Assembly (NCBI GenBank): GCA_020410785.1
Contig: CP084573.1
Coordinates: forward strand, 62,001-126,000
Reading direction: 5' to 3'
Length of the DNA: 64,000 nt
Source of the DNA: Rickettsia endosymbiont of Culicoides impunctatus
GTDB lineage: Bacteria; Pseudomonadota; Alphaproteobacteria; Rickettsiales; Rickettsiaceae
Each line of letters opens with the position of its first letter. Position 1 is the first letter of the stretch. The notes under the pieces are model-generated. The model ran no database searches. It saw nothing but the letters and a program-made list of their open reading frames with translations, and was not told where the DNA came from. The position numbers were made by a program, and so were the translations under genes. This document shows, in pieces, positions 1 through 10,590 of this stretch.

Positions 1-156
1 TTATTTACGGTAATAAAAAATTCCGACCAAGTAATATGTTTAAATGGTCATATCTGCTGTAGTGGCAAACCAAATGATTTAGCAGAAAACCAAGAATTCC
101 TAAACACCTTGTCAGCAATTGGTTTTTACGTCCATCATCATGACCATAAACATTAG
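1..156 (+). CDS. znuC: ZnuC-like zinc ABC transporter ATPase, C-terminal end (partial)
   Basis: An open frame enters from the left edge and stops at 154-156, giving 51 residues. The tail is histidine-rich (VHHHDHKH) after the segment [14 protein letters not shown], which matches the end of the ATP-binding subunit of zinc uptake transporters, where the sequence after the D-loop/H-loop region reads 'V..LNGHI.C.G.P'. The Walker motifs lie outside the window, so the family call rests on the C-terminus only. It is followed by a gene-poor stretch of about 300 bases containing a small antitoxin relic and a transposable element end. Confidence 0.6.
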   Translation, partial: LFTVIKNSDQVICLNGHICCSGKPNDLAENQEFLNTLSAIGFYVHHHDHKH

Positions 157-238
157 GAGTTGTAAGAAAATAGGTTTGACTTTTTTATAAATAAAATATA
201 CCAATCATTTATAATGATGAAATTTTATGTATAAATAC

Positions 239-262
239 CTAGGCTCTGTGAACAAAATTAAT
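239..262 (+). mobile_element. Isolated terminal end of a CTAG-targeting MITE/IS
   Basis: The tetranucleotide CTAG (239-242) is followed by GCTCTGTGAACAAAATT, the same end as in the complete 157-bp element at 52079-52235 and in the lone inverted end at 62627-62643. No partner end is found nearby, so this is a solo end or decayed copy. It lies just beyond the stop of the antitoxin-like ORF at 310-447. Confidence 0.55.
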
Positions 263-309
263 TTTTCTACTATATTAATAGGAAACATTTCTTGTGTTTC
301 GCTCTTAAC

Positions 310-447
310 CTATACATAAGAATTAATGTCTTCTAATTCCTCTAGTTTTTCTTTAATTTCTTCATAAGTTTCTATCGACAAAATTACGGCTTTCTTACCA
401 TGTGAATCTTCAATAAAACTGATATTATCTAAATTAACCATAGACAT
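310..447 (-). CDS. Short Phd/YefM-like antitoxin, probably an orphan relic
   Basis: A 45-codon ORF reads ATG at 447 to TAG at 310. Its protein has the layout of the N-terminal part of Phd/YefM-type antitoxins: a short strand (LDNISFIEDSHGKKAV), then the hallmark ILSIETYEEIKEKLEELED helix. These antitoxins bind DNA and neutralise a partner toxin. No RelE, Doc or PIN toxin follows; instead the coding strand runs into a transposable element end at 239-262, so the operon may have been cut there. The call is by motif recognition of a short protein and is moderate. Confidence 0.5.
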   Translation of the reverse strand: MSMVNLDNISFIEDSHGKKAVILSIETYEEIKEKLEELEDINSYV

Positions 448-468
448 CCCCCCTACTCTGAATTTTAA

Positions 469-1803
469 TTATATTAACTCCTTTAATTCCTTTAGATTAC
501 TAATTGGACAAATTAGGTTACTACTCAGTTTTTCAAGTTTGGAGCAAATTAATTTATTGAATCCTAATTTTGTTGCTTCTTTTATTCTGACTTCTGCTGC
601 AGTTACTTTCCTTATTTCACCAGATAAACCAATTTCTCCAAAGAAAATACTATGTTCTGGCACAGCTTTATTTTTTGCGGCAGAAATTAAAGCCGCTGCA
701 ACAGCTAAGTCTGAAGCTGGGTCTGAAATTTTAAGCCCGCCAGCAACGCTCAAATATACCTCATGAGAAGATAAATTAAGACCAAATCGTACATTTAATA
801 CAGCTATTATCATTGCTAGCCTATTCAAATCCCAGCCTACAACTGAACGTCTTGGCATTGGTATATTTGACGGAGCAATTAATGCTTGGATTTCAATTAA
901 TAAAGGTCTTGATCCTTCGATTCCAGCAAATACTGTTGTACCGCTAACGTTTTTATCTCTTTTCATCAGAAATAATTCAGAAGGGCTGGAGACTTCAATA
1001 AGACCGCTAGCAGTCATTTCAAAAACACCAATTTCTCCTACTCCACCAAACCTATTTTTAATAGACCGTAAAATCCGAAAATGACTATTATGATCACCCT
1101 CAAAATATAGTACGGTATCAACGAGATGCTCAAGTAACTTAGGACCAGCTAATTGCCCATCTTTTGTCACATGACAACTAAGCAAAATAATAATATTATT
1201 ATGTTTAGCATAGCTAACTAATTCATTAGCACAGGCACGAATCTGGGAAATAGTACCAGGGGGGGATGATAATGTACGAGTTACCATCGTTTGAATTGAA
1301 TCAATCACTACCAAATCAATATTGTTCTTATCGGCATCAATAGTTGAGATAATATCTTCAATGCTAGTGGCGGCTAAGATGGAGGTTGTTTTATTAGTAA
1401 GTCCTAATCTTAAAGCTCGGAGTTTTATTTGGTCAATAGATTCCTCTCCAGTTACATACAGACAGCACTTCATTGTAACACAAGAGGAGGTTGCCACTAA
1501 GTGTAATAATAAAGTTGATTTCCCAATTCCAGGGTCACCGCCAATTAAAATTGCAGAAGAGCATACCAACCCGCCTCCCAGCACCCTATTTAATTCCTTT
1601 ATAGGCGTAGGGATACGTAACGAATCCACTACCACCCCATCCAGCTTTTGTATTTCTTGTTTATTACCTAACTTAACTTGTATTTGACTAATTATCTCTT
1701 CTTCAATTCCTCCCCATAAGCCACAATCAAAACATTGCCCAGCCCATTTAAGGGAGCTATTACCACAATTTGTGCATATATATTGTTTTTTAATTTTACT
1801 CAC
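469..1803 (-). CDS. radA: DNA repair protein RadA (Sms)
   Basis: RadA is a RecA-like ATPase that promotes branch migration of recombination intermediates. The 444-residue protein has the N-terminal zinc finger (C10, C13, C24, C27), a Walker A motif GGDPGIGKS at 88-96, the RadA-specific KNRFGG motif at 249-254 and the C-terminal Lon-like domain, all at normal length. Its start codon is GTG at 1803-1801, overlapping the TGA of mfd in a GTGA arrangement, so the two repair genes are translationally coupled with mfd upstream. Confidence 0.95.
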   Translation of the reverse strand: MSKIKKQYICTNCGNSSLKWAGQCFDCGLWGGIEEEIISQIQVKLGNKQEIQKLDGVVVDSLRIPTPIKELNRVLGGGLVCSSAILIGGDPGIGKSTLLLHLVATSSCVTMKCCLYVTGEESIDQIKLRALRLGLTNKTTSILAATSIEDIISTIDADKNNIDLVVIDSIQTMVTRTLSSPPGTISQIRACANELVSYAKHNNIIILLSCHVTKDGQLAGPKLLEHLVDTVLYFEGDHNSHFRILRSIKNRFGGVGEIGVFEMTASGLIEVSSPSELFLMKRDKNVSGTTVFAGIEGSRPLLIEIQALIAPSNIPMPRRSVVGWDLNRLAMIIAVLNVRFGLNLSSHEVYLSVAGGLKISDPASDLAVAAALISAAKNKAVPEHSIFFGEIGLSGEIRKVTAAEVRIKEATKLGFNKLICSKLEKLSSNLICPISNLKELKELI

Positions 1804-4800
1804 GCTGCCAATAATTGTTCTAACAAACTATTTGTTTCTTCTATAATATCCTTTCCTACCAATATTTTGCTAAATATTAATTTAGTATCCGGTTTTATTT
1901 TGGTTTGCTGAGGATGTTTTATAACAAAATTCATAACCTTATCAGCTATATCCGCTTCTTTGTAAAATTTTAAAACAAATCCTCGTTCACCAGAGTCTAA
2001 ATTTTCAATATTAAGTTTACTGCATTTATGTTTTATTTTCACTATATCAAGTAGATTATTAAACTCTAATGGAATAGGACCAAAACGATCAACCATTTCA
2101 TCCTTAAAATTTTCAATATCTGTATCGTCAGTTAAATTGCCAATTCTTCTATACAAACTTAGTTTAAGAGAAGAATCTGCAATATAATTATCAGAAATGA
2201 AAACAGGTAACCCCAAATTAATTGTCGGAACAAAAGATTTTGGATTTTCAGTAACTTCACCCTTAAAAATTGCTATTTGTTCATCTAACATTTCCTGATA
2301 AAGCTCTACCCCTACTTCTTTAATCTGACCTGATTGTTCTTCCCCTACTAAATTACCAAAACCACGTAAATCCATATCATGGCTAGCAATAGTAAACCCA
2401 GAACCAAGAGTACAGCTACTCTGCATTATTTCTAGACGTTTTATTGAATGGGCAGTCATTTTTTTATAATTTGCTAAGGTTAGATAGGCATAACCTCTGA
2501 ATTTACTTCGACCTATCCTTCCTTTGAGCTGATATAACTGACTTAGACCAAGAGTATCAGATTTATGAATAATCATCGTATTAGCTTCGGCAATATCTAT
2601 ACCGGACTCAATTATTGTAGTAGAAACTAGTATATCAAACTTACCATCACAAAATTCACCCATAATCTCATCTATTTTACCAGCTGGCATCTGACCATGA
2701 GCAACTTTATACTTTAATTCTGGTACAATTGTTTGTAAATATCTCTCTATATTTGGAATATCCTTAATTCTAGGTACCACATAGAAGATTCTACCACCAC
2801 GGAAACGTTCTCTAAGTAAAGCGTCTCTGATAATTACTTGGTCAAATGGCATCACTGTTGTTCGAACTTCTAACCTATCCATTGGCGGGGTGGCAATGAT
2901 GCTAAGATCTTTAAGACCAACCATTGACATTTGCATTGTACGAGGAATTGGTGTTGCTGAAAGAGATAAAACATGCATTGTAGCTCTGAGACTCTTTAAA
3001 TATTCTTTTTGAGCAACACCAAAATGTTGTTCTTCATCAATTATTAATAATCGGAGATTATTAAATTCTATATTTTTACTTAATAAAGCATGTGTGCCAA
3101 TTATTATATTAGCTGTACCGTTTTTGATTTGTTCTTTAATAATTTTAGCATCTTTATTGCTAACCAGACTGGATAATTGTACTATATTTAAACCAAAATC
3201 CTTAAATCTTTTAACAAACCTTAAATAATGTTGCTTACCTAGAATAGTAGTTGGTACGATGATCGCTACTTGAGAAGTCATCATAATTGATTTTGCTACC
3301 ATAAAGGTTGCTCGTATAGCTACTTCGGTTTTCCCAAAACCAACATCTCCGCAAATTAATCTATCCATTAAAATACCAGAGTCAAAATCTTTTTTAATGT
3401 CGTTTATGGCATTTAATTGATCTTCAGTTTCAGTATATTTAAATCTATGACAAAATTGCTCATACTCTGCATGATCAAATTCTATTGGACTTGCTACAGT
3501 TAACTTTCTCTTAGCAGCTATTTTTAATAATTGTTCAGCAATTTCTGTAATACGGTTTTTAAGCTTGGCTTTACTTCTTTGCCATGCACTACTACCCAAT
3601 TTGGCAAGCTGTGCTTCACCACTGCCATATTTTTTAATTAGTTCTATATTTTCAACAGGAATATATAATTTATCATTATTCTCATATAGAATTTTTAGGA
3701 AATCATGAGCTTTGCCTTTAACATCTAGTGTTTCAACATTAAGAAACTGACCAATACCATGATCCTTATGAACAATTAGCTCTCCTTCAGTTAAATTATC
3801 TAATTCCATTAAAATGTTTTTGAGCTTACGTTTAGCACCTTGCTGACGAAAATTCACTGCACTTTTTCCTAGAATATCATGAGCGGCAATAAACAAATAT
3901 TTATCACTATAAAACCCTTGGCTAAGTTGAACATAGGCAAGATTTATAACTGCAATTTTTGCTTGTTGTAAATTGTCTATCTCGATATATTTTCGTGAAT
4001 AACTATCTATTAGGCTTTTAAATCTTTCTAAATTACTTTTAGAATGACAAAAAATAATCGGTATTTTATTTTTATTATTTTCTATAATTTCGAATAGCTT
4101 ATTAAAAACTGTCTTATCCTCCATAAAACTAGTTACCGTAATTTTTTCTAATGAATGGGCATAAGACGAATCTTCTGGCGTAATTAAAATATTATTATCA
4201 TGTTCCAGGAAATTTTGTATTTCCTGGCTGGTAAAATAAACTTGTTCGGGAGGCAATGCAGGATAGAAGGTATTTAATTTTATTTTGTTAGACTCAATCC
4301 GCGATCTGTAAAGATCGGTATAATTATTTTCCTGCTCAATAATTGATTGCAACGATAAATTATCGTAAATAATAACAGGATCATCCAAGTAATTAATTAG
4401 GCTACTGAAAGAATTATAAAATAAAGGAGATAAATGTTCATATCCTTGGAATTTTTTCCCCTCAATCACTGATTCATATAAAGGGGTATTGACATAATTA
4501 ACTCCAAAAACTTTTAAATAATTATCTCTAAAATTCTTTATTGTTTCTGGATTTAATATCACCTCACTAGCAGAATTAAGTATTAGCTTCGTGCAATTAT
4601 TGGTAGAAATCTGACTATCAATATCAAATTCTTTTATTGATTCTATGTGATCCCAACTAAAATTAATACGATAAGCTTTAGAACCAGGCAAGACTATATC
4701 TACTATCTCTCCTCTTACAGAAAATTCACCACTATCAATACTACTGCTACTCCTAGTAAAACTATTATGTACCAAGAATTCCGCTAATTTATCGGCTGAG

Positions 4801-5177
4801 AGCTGCATTTTATTATGTAATCTCAAAAAAGACTTAACCAATAACTCTGGAGGAGGTAATTTTGTCAGTAAATTTATAGCACTAGTCACTACCAATTTTG
4901 TATCGTTATTACTTGCCAAGTAACTCAATATATTCGCTCTTTCTGATAAAATATTTTGATTTGGCGAAATGCGATCATATGGTATAGTATCAAAACTAGG
5001 GAAATATAATATGTTGCTAGTTTTAATATTTTGTGCCATAAATAATAATTGTTTATGGCTATTGATTGCATCATCTTCACTGGCAAAGATAAGTAAAATA
5101 TTCTTGGTACGTTTATTTGATAAATACTCACTAGCAAAAAAACTTTTTGCACTGAGCGGGAGTGGTTGTTGTATCAT
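1800..5177 (-). CDS. mfd: Transcription-repair coupling factor Mfd
   Basis: Mfd displaces RNA polymerase stalled at DNA lesions and recruits UvrA. The 1125-residue protein has the expected order: UvrB-homology region, the RNA polymerase interaction (CarD-like) domain beginning [17 protein letters not shown], then the translocase with Walker A GDVGFGKT near residue 610 and the DEEQ box near 713, and the C-terminal TRCF domain. Length is typical. It lies 6 bases downstream of sdhE and overlaps radA by 4 bases, so sdhE-mfd-radA probably form one transcription unit. Confidence 0.97.
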   Translation of the reverse strand: MIQQPLPLSAKSFFASEYLSNKRTKNILLIFASEDDAINSHKQLLFMAQNIKTSNILYFPSFDTIPYDRISPNQNILSERANILSYLASNNDTKLVVTSAINLLTKLPPPELLVKSFLRLHNKMQLSADKLAEFLVHNSFTRSSSSIDSGEFSVRGEIVDIVLPGSKAYRINFSWDHIESIKEFDIDSQISTNNCTKLILNSASEVILNPETIKNFRDNYLKVFGVNYVNTPLYESVIEGKKFQGYEHLSPLFYNSFSSLINYLDDPVIIYDNLSLQSIIEQENNYTDLYRSRIESNKIKLNTFYPALPPEQVYFTSQEIQNFLEHDNNILITPEDSSYAHSLEKITVTSFMEDKTVFNKLFEIIENNKNKIPIIFCHSKSNLERFKSLIDSYSRKYIEIDNLQQAKIAVINLAYVQLSQGFYSDKYLFIAAHDILGKSAVNFRQQGAKRKLKNILMELDNLTEGELIVHKDHGIGQFLNVETLDVKGKAHDFLKILYENNDKLYIPVENIELIKKYGSGEAQLAKLGSSAWQRSKAKLKNRITEIAEQLLKIAAKRKLTVASPIEFDHAEYEQFCHRFKYTETEDQLNAINDIKKDFDSGILMDRLICGDVGFGKTEVAIRATFMVAKSIMMTSQVAIIVPTTILGKQHYLRFVKRFKDFGLNIVQLSSLVSNKDAKIIKEQIKNGTANIIIGTHALLSKNIEFNNLRLLIIDEEQHFGVAQKEYLKSLRATMHVLSLSATPIPRTMQMSMVGLKDLSIIATPPMDRLEVRTTVMPFDQVIIRDALLRERFRGGRIFYVVPRIKDIPNIERYLQTIVPELKYKVAHGQMPAGKIDEIMGEFCDGKFDILVSTTIIESGIDIAEANTMIIHKSDTLGLSQLYQLKGRIGRSKFRGYAYLTLANYKKMTAHSIKRLEIMQSSCTLGSGFTIASHDMDLRGFGNLVGEEQSGQIKEVGVELYQEMLDEQIAIFKGEVTENPKSFVPTINLGLPVFISDNYIADSSLKLSLYRRIGNLTDDTDIENFKDEMVDRFGPIPLEFNNLLDIVKIKHKCSKLNIENLDSGERGFVLKFYKEADIADKVMNFVIKHPQQTKIKPDTKLIFSKILVGKDIIEETNSLLEQLLAA

Positions 5178-5183
5178 TATTTA

Positions 5184-5459
5184 CTAAGCTTCTATGTTGT
5201 TAATATCAAAACTAAGTATTTGTAACATTACTTTTGAGTTTAAGTGAGAAGGAGGAGCCGTTTTATTGGTAATCCAATCATAAATATCTATATCATTTTG
5301 GTTAAGTATTAAAGCAAAATCTGCTAAATTAGCTGCATCCATGTTAGCAAGAAATTTTTCAGCAAATTTACCCAATATTAAGCCAATTTCTTTGCAACCA
5401 CGATTTTTGCTTTGATATAACAATTTTTTGGTTAAAGATGTTTTGTTAAAATAATCCAT
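5184..5459 (-). CDS. sdhE: Succinate dehydrogenase flavinylation factor SdhE
   Basis: Small SdhE/Sdh5-family protein that helps attach FAD to the flavoprotein subunit of succinate dehydrogenase. From the ATG at 5459 it has 91 residues, with the diagnostic RGxxE motif as NRGCKE (R20, G21, E24) and the conserved D-x-D-x-Y-D-W block (QNDIDIYDWITN). A longer frame opens at 5510, but the added 17 residues are hydrophobic and absent from the family core, so the internal ATG is preferred. It sits just upstream of mfd. Confidence 0.85.
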   Translation of the reverse strand: MDYFNKTSLTKKLLYQSKNRGCKEIGLILGKFAEKFLANMDAANLADFALILNQNDIDIYDWITNKTAPPSHLNSKVMLQILSFDINNIEA

Positions 5460-5620
5460 ATTTACAATCTTACAAAAAAACATCATAATATAATTCAGAT
5501 AGTTTGACAATTACCAAATATAAAATAAAATGTAAGCTGTATAAAATGGTGCTAGAACTTAATTGCTCCAAATCTTCTTTATTCAATAATATTTAATATA
5601 TCAAAGAAACGCTAAACTTT

Positions 5621-6109
5621 ATGAGCATTAAAAATATATCTTCCTTAAAAGCTTATAAGTTGCTAGAAATAGATAATAATAACATGATAATTGATGTTAG
5701 GACTGCTGAAGAATGGCAACAAGTAGGCATTCCAAAGCTTGATAAAGATAAAATAATTTTTATTAGTTGGCGTTTATTGCCTAATATGTCACTAAATAAC
5801 GAATTTAAGAACCAGTTGATGTCGAAAATCAGTAATATAGTCAATTCAGGAGAATTTGGGGCTAGGAGCGATGGAGCGACGCCTATAAGTAATAGGCGAG
5901 CGACAAGTGACGACGTCCCCAACTTCTCATCAATTGACTATAACTATAAACTATTATTCCTTTGTCGCTCCGGAGGTAGATCCCATGAAGCTGCACAATT
6001 TGCTAGTACTCTAGGTTATAAAGAGTGCTATAATATAATTGATGGTTTTGAAGGAGGAACTAATGGAGCTGGTTGGAAACAAAATAATTTACCATGGCAA
6101 ATTCTGTGA
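5621..6109 (+). CDS. Rhodanese-like domain protein with in-frame palindromic insert
   Basis: A single rhodanese domain of 162 residues. It opens with the helix/strand [19 protein letters not shown] and has the active-site loop [10 protein letters not shown] with catalytic Cys115, so it is probably a working sulfurtransferase. Residues about 77-103 do not belong to the fold: they are encoded by the palindromic element at 5850-5928, which keeps the frame. The insert falls between domain elements just before the strand leading to the active-site cysteine. The gene overlaps the dnaA start by 16 bases. Confidence 0.85.
   Translation: MSIKNISSLKAYKLLEIDNNNMIIDVRTAEEWQQVGIPKLDKDKIIFISWRLLPNMSLNNEFKNQLMSKISNIVNSGEFGARSDGATPISNRRATSDDVPNFSSIDYNYKLLFLCRSGGRSHEAAQFASTLGYKECYNIIDGFEGGTNGAGWKQNNLPWQIL
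5850..5928 (+). repeat. Rickettsial palindromic-element-like insert inside the rhodanese gene
   Basis: The ends are inverted: 12 bases at 5850-5861 match the complement of 5917-5928 with one mismatch. The centre forms a 7-bp hairpin (CGCCTAT, loop AAGTA, ATAGGCG). It is GC-richer than the host gene and open in frame, coding for about 27 residues rich in G, S, R and D. This fits the in-frame palindromic elements described in Rickettsia protein genes; assignment to a named RPE family was not possible. Confidence 0.75.
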
Positions 6110-7503
6110 ATATTAACCATAATCAATTGACTATAGCAAAGGAAGTGACTTATCATAGAGATATTTGGCAACAAGTTTGCTCTGACCTTAATAAACATTA
6201 CGGCGATGCCTTATATAAAAGCTGGTTCAGTAAGATTAACTTTTTAGAAGCTGCTACTAATACTGTTATACTTTCTACACCAACAAATTTTATTCGAGAT
6301 TGGGTGGAATCTAGATATGCACGGGCTATATTGCAATCTTGGCAGTCCTATGACAAAGATATCAAATCAATTGAGATCATTACTAAAGAATTATCAGAAC
6401 AAAACCAAAATATACCTGAATATTTAGCAAAAGTTCCATCAATAAAAGAAGGAATGGATACCAATTCCGAAGGCATTTTTTCAGCCTTAGACTTACGATT
6501 TACTTTTGAAAATTTTGTGGTGGGTGGACCAAATGAATTAGCCTATGCAGCATCTAGAGCAGTTGCTGAGTCGGAAGGAGCCGTAGCTGAATCTAACCCT
6601 TTATTTTTATATGGAGGGGTCGGTCTTGGCAAAACACACTTAATGCATGCCATTGCTTGGTATATAAAACATAATAATCCGACTCGTAAGGTAATTTACA
6701 TGTCGGCAGAAAAGTTTATGTATCAATTCATCAAGGCACTACGTAATAAAGATGTTATGTCTTTTAAAGAAGAATTTCGTTCGGTTGACGTGCTAATGAT
6801 CGATGATATTCAATTTATATCAGGTAAAGATAGCACCCAAGAAGAGTTTTTCCATACTTTCAATGCTTTAATTGATAATAATCGTCAAATGGTTATATCG
6901 TGTGACCGTTCACCGTCAGATTTAGATAATATCGAAGATCGAATTAAATCCAGACTTGGCTGGGGATTGGTTGCCGATGTCCACAGCACTACTTATGAAC
7001 TAAGATTGGGAATCTTAGAATCTAAACTTGAACAAATGAATATCCATATACCTAAAAATGTTGTAGAATTTTTAGCAGCTAAAATAACATCGAATGTCAG
7101 AGAGTTAGAAGGAGCTCTTAATAAAGTTATCGCTCATTCTACCTTAGTTGGTAGGGAAATAACTTTAGAGAACACCCAAAATATCTTGCGTGATTTACTA
7201 CGTTCCAATGAGAAAATTATCACCATTGAGGATATTCAAAGAAAAGTAGCTGATCGTTATAATATTAAATTTTCCGATATGTCTTCTCCTAGGCGTATTC
7301 GCTCAATAGCTAGACCAAGACAAGTAGCTATGTATTTGAGTAAAACATTAACGCCAAAAAGCCTGACTGATATCGGTAAGAAATTTGGCAAGAAAGATCA
7401 TACTACGATAATGCATGCTATCAAAAAGGTAGAAGAATTATGTGAGATTGATACAGAATTCCGAGAAGAACTTAGTCTGTTAATGAAGATACTACAAAAT
7501 TAA
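6094..7503 (+). CDS. dnaA: Chromosomal replication initiator DnaA
   Basis: DnaA opens the origin and loads the helicase. The 469-residue protein has the N-terminal domain ([25 protein letters not shown]), an AAA+ core with Walker [10 protein letters not shown] near residue 173 and Walker [10 protein letters not shown] near 234, and the C-terminal DNA-binding signature [18 protein letters not shown]. The start overlaps the end of the rhodanese gene. No cluster of DnaA boxes was seen in the 190-base gap after it, so the origin is probably not here. Confidence 0.97.
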   Translation: MANSVNINHNQLTIAKEVTYHRDIWQQVCSDLNKHYGDALYKSWFSKINFLEAATNTVILSTPTNFIRDWVESRYARAILQSWQSYDKDIKSIEIITKELSEQNQNIPEYLAKVPSIKEGMDTNSEGIFSALDLRFTFENFVVGGPNELAYAASRAVAESEGAVAESNPLFLYGGVGLGKTHLMHAIAWYIKHNNPTRKVIYMSAEKFMYQFIKALRNKDVMSFKEEFRSVDVLMIDDIQFISGKDSTQEEFFHTFNALIDNNRQMVISCDRSPSDLDNIEDRIKSRLGWGLVADVHSTTYELRLGILESKLEQMNIHIPKNVVEFLAAKITSNVRELEGALNKVIAHSTLVGREITLENTQNILRDLLRSNEKIITIEDIQRKVADRYNIKFSDMSSPRRIRSIARPRQVAMYLSKTLTPKSLTDIGKKFGKKDHTTIMHAIKKVEELCEIDTEFREELSLLMKILQN

Positions 7504-7513
7504 AATTCTGAAT

Positions 7514-7553
7514 GTGGATTGCCACGCTCACGTACGTTCGCTCGCAATGACGG
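7514..7553 (+). repeat. Dispersed 'GCAATGACG' palindromic repeat, partial copy
   Basis: Carries GGATTGCCACG and TCGCTCGCAATGACGG, the two hallmark arms of a repeat that recurs in at least ten gaps of this window. It is followed at about 7568-7585 by AAATACTAATCTGGTTA, which matches another part of the long copy at 12422-12611. It fills most of the dnaA-clpX gap. Confidence 0.7.
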
Positions 7554-7693
7554 TAGTTTGTATGGATAAATACTAATCTGGTTAGTTATAATATGAGATA
7601 GCATTGAAAATATATTAGACTTAGCTAAATAACTTATCTATATTTATACTTACATAAGATAATATTAAAATCACAAATTAAAAAAGCAAAATT

Positions 7694-8959
7694 ATGTCAA
7701 GTGGTGAAGTTGAAAGAAAAGAGTTAAACTGTTCTTTTTGTGGTAAAAATCAATATGAGGTGATAAAATTAATTGCTGGACCAACGGTATTCATTTGTAA
7801 TGAATGTATCGAACTTTGCCTTGATATTATAAAAGAAGAAACTAAGGTATCACTTAAGCAAGTCTCCTCTTCAATTCCAACACCACAAAAGATTTTTTCT
7901 ACTCTTAATGATTACGTAATTGGTCAGGATCAAGCAAAAAAAGTCTTATCAGTCGCGGTATATAATCACTATAAACGATTAGAATATATCGAATCAGGTA
8001 ATAATGATGTCGAATTAAATAAATCAAATATCCTGGTTATTGGCTCTACTGGCTCAGGAAAAACTCTTTTGGCACAAACCTTAGCAAAAATTCTTGATGT
8101 ACCTTTTACTATGGCAGACGCCACTTCTTTAACCGAAGCTGGCTATGTTGGTGAAGATGTTGAAAATATCTTGCTAAGATTATTACAAGCAGCAGATTTT
8201 AATATAGCTAAAGCCCAACGAGGCATTGTTTATATAGACGAAGTAGATAAAATCGCAAGAAAATCTGAAAATCCTTCTATAACAAGAGATGTATCAGGAG
8301 AAGGTGTACAACAAGCGTTACTTAAAATCATGGAAGCAACTGTTGCGTCTGTACCACCACAAGGGGGAAGAAAACATCCGCAGCAAGATTTTGTGCAAAT
8401 AGATACTTCCAATATTTTATTTATATGTGGCGGGGCTTTCATGGGAATAGATACTATCATTAATGCTCGTACCGCTCAAAGTTCAATTGGGTTTGCAGCA
8501 AATATCCAGTCAAAACAAGAAAGAAACCACAGCGAAACACTAAAATCATTAGAAATTGAAGATTTAGTAAAATTTGGATTAATTCCTGAATTTATTGGTA
8601 GGCTTCCAGTAGTAGCAACTTTAGATGACTTAGATAAAGCATCCTTAGTAGCAATTTTAACTCAACCAAAAAATGCTGTTATTAAACAATATCATAAATT
8701 ATTTGAATTAGACGATGTTGAACTATCAATTGACAATGATGCTTTAGAAGCAATAGCCGAAAAAGCACTGACACGAAAAACCGGTGCTAGGGGACTCCGT
8801 TCTATAATCGAAACGCTTCTACTTGACAGCATGTATAATGTTACCAATTTGAAAAAAATGCACGTACATATTTCAAAAGATGTGATAGATGGCAAAGCTC
8901 AGCCGGTAGTCACTCCAAAAAATTATGTAAAAGCTACTAAAAAGCGTATGGCGGTTTAG
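7694..8959 (+). CDS. clpX: ClpX, ATPase subunit of the ClpXP protease
   Basis: ClpX unfolds tagged substrates and feeds them to ClpP. The 421-residue protein has the zinc-binding domain (C13, C16, C35, C38), Walker A GSTGSGKT at about 117-124, the Walker B/pore region [10 protein letters not shown] and the C-terminal sensor domain with GARGLR. Length and order are normal. clpP is not adjacent. A strong hairpin about 115 bases downstream (9076-9107) could end the transcript. Confidence 0.97.
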   Translation: MSSGEVERKELNCSFCGKNQYEVIKLIAGPTVFICNECIELCLDIIKEETKVSLKQVSSSIPTPQKIFSTLNDYVIGQDQAKKVLSVAVYNHYKRLEYIESGNNDVELNKSNILVIGSTGSGKTLLAQTLAKILDVPFTMADATSLTEAGYVGEDVENILLRLLQAADFNIAKAQRGIVYIDEVDKIARKSENPSITRDVSGEGVQQALLKIMEATVASVPPQGGRKHPQQDFVQIDTSNILFICGGAFMGIDTIINARTAQSSIGFAANIQSKQERNHSETLKSLEIEDLVKFGLIPEFIGRLPVVATLDDLDKASLVAILTQPKNAVIKQYHKLFELDDVELSIDNDALEAIAEKALTRKTGARGLRSIIETLLLDSMYNVTNLKKMHVHISKDVIDGKAQPVVTPKNYVKATKKRMAV

Positions 8960-9075
8960 AGTGATTTCTATAGATTTATTGCTAATTTCTGATATTAACG
9001 AAGAGTTGTATAATCTCTCTTTACAATTAATAGGAGATTTATATATGAGAAATAATACTAATATACAACCTCACC

Positions 9076-9107
9076 ACTTCAAAAGCTGTTTTCCCAGCTT
9101 TTGAAGT
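9076..9107. terminator. Perfect 13-bp hairpin downstream of clpX
   Basis: ACTTCAAAAGCTG (9076-9088) pairs perfectly with 9095-9107 around a 6-base loop. It lies between the convergent clpX and methyltransferase genes, where a bidirectional terminator is expected. It lacks a clean T-run on either side, so termination is inferred from position and stem strength. It also covers the stop of a 19-codon ORF (9045-9104) that has a good ribosome binding site but no recognisable product. Confidence 0.5.
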
Positions 9108-9130
9108 TAGTTACAAATGTTAAGTGTATT

Positions 9131-9859
9131 TTAAAAAAGTTTTACTGATTTGTCATGAAGCAACATAATTCCTGTAGTAAAAAATGGAGCAAATATAGTC
9201 TTTACTTCAGACAATAATGCTTCGTTACTAATTTCTTGTTGCAATTCTTCTCTAATTAAATCAAACATCTCCTGCAAGCTTTTACCAGCATCTATCATTT
9301 GTTTAAAAACATATTTGGTATAATTAGAAACTGGTATAGCAATATTGATATTTTTTAACCACGAAGTATTTAACGTAAAATTAATGACATTGCCAGCTAT
9401 CAAAGTACTAGATTCCATATGATCATAAATTTGTTTAGCAATACCCGCAATACCATAAAAATATGGTACATTATCCAAATCATCAAGAGTAGCAATGGTA
9501 TCTTTTGCATTAGAAGCAAAAAAACTATGTTTAATGATATTGCCAACCATTAATTCACAAATTGCTTGCTGAGTTATTATATCCATCCTCTTAATTTTTT
9601 GCAAAAGAGAGAAATCGCTAATATAATTCTCAATTCTTAGAGCTAATTTTTCGCTAACATCAGAAAATTCGACAAAATTCAAACCTGCATTATGGATAAA
9701 TTCGTATAATTCAGGAATGGAATAAGCCCTATCTTGTTTATGCAAGAACAGATCATATAAACCTATATCGCCAAAAACAACATGGTCTCTTAATAGTTCT
9801 TGTCCACGTATATACCAATTAGTTGCAGGAAAACCAGCCATAACAGCCTTGGCATTCAT
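9131..9859 (-). pseudogene. C-terminal half of a frameshifted SAM methyltransferase
   Basis: This 242-residue frame lacks any methyltransferase motif and starts mid-protein (MNAKAVMAGFPATNWYIRG). Read upstream past its ATG, the same frame gives GFSNRVEEVMNAK, which joins directly to NQG at the end of the fragment at 9868-10479. A one-base loss in the G/T run near 9880 explains the split. The segment has the long helical C-terminal domain seen after this methyltransferase type in Rickettsiales (by recollection of the family). Confidence 0.75.
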
Positions 9860-9867
9860 TACTTCCT

Positions 9868-10479
9868 CTACCCTATTACTAAACCCTGATTTACCATTTT
9901 CATAATATCTTGCACCTGATATAGCCCAGTACGACCATATTTAGCATAAACCATTACACCCATTGCTCCATGATCAGTTAGAGAATCTTTTAAAATCTTT
10001 AAACCATCGGGAGGGCTTTTTAAATGGTGCAATACTCCTGTACAATTAATATAATCAAACTTGCCTAAATTAAGTTTTGGGATATTTAAGATAGAATCAT
10101 ATACCCATTTAATATTGGTAAGACCGCGTTTCTCGGCACGTTTTTGGGCGATCTCCATGCTTGGCTTGCTAAAATCTAAATATACTACTTCGGCATTTTT
10201 ATTTTTTAGCTGCTCTGCCATATATATAGTAGAATCACCAGTACCACCGCCGGCAATTAACACTCGAAAACCTGAATTAAAATCCTCTTTACCTTGATAT
10301 AAATAATGATTTAACTCCCCCAAAAATTCACCACTAACTGCCAGTAATCTTTTTGTTTCCTCTTCAGGATCTCTATAAGGATAAGGATAATCTTGATAAT
10401 GCTCTTGAACTGTAGCAAGATCGTTTGTTGTTTCAACAGAAACACTGGTCTGTGATTTTACTTGTTTAGATTTTGACAT
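9868..10479 (-). pseudogene. N-terminal half of a frameshifted SAM methyltransferase
   Basis: Class I methyltransferase domain. YPYPYRDPE at 31-39 is followed by motif I VLIAGGGTGD (about 74-83), an acidic motif II strand (VVYLDFSKP), and motif IV with FDYINCTGVLHHLKSP. These show SAM binding. The frame ends early with QGLVIG and a stop, 8 bases before the start of the fragment at 9131-9859 that continues the same protein. All catalytic-domain motifs are in this half, so a shortened enzyme is conceivable, but a pseudogene or programmed frameshift are the main options. Confidence 0.75.
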
Positions 10480-10520
10480 AAAAAACTTACATATATATTG
10501 ATTGTTCTAATCGCTTTCTT

Positions 10521-10556
10521 GAATTGCTTCGACCATTACATGGTCTCGCAATGACG
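10521..10556 (+). repeat. Dispersed 'GCAATGACG' repeat, short copy
   Basis: Carries GAATTGCTTCGACCATTAC and GGTCTCGCAATGACG, the arms of the repeat family described at 12422-12611. It occupies the gap between recJ and the methyltransferase. Confidence 0.65.
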
Positions 10557-10590
10557 CCTGGGTTGCATATTTTGAATATAATTAAAAAAA

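Noticed and set aside
7504..7693. Possible replication origin next to dnaA
   Set aside because: No DnaA-box cluster or AT-rich unwinding array was seen, only a dispersed repeat copy.
9045..9104. 19-codon ORF with AGGAG ribosome binding site after clpX
   Set aside because: Its stop lies in a hairpin and no gene follows that a leader peptide could control; product not recognisable.
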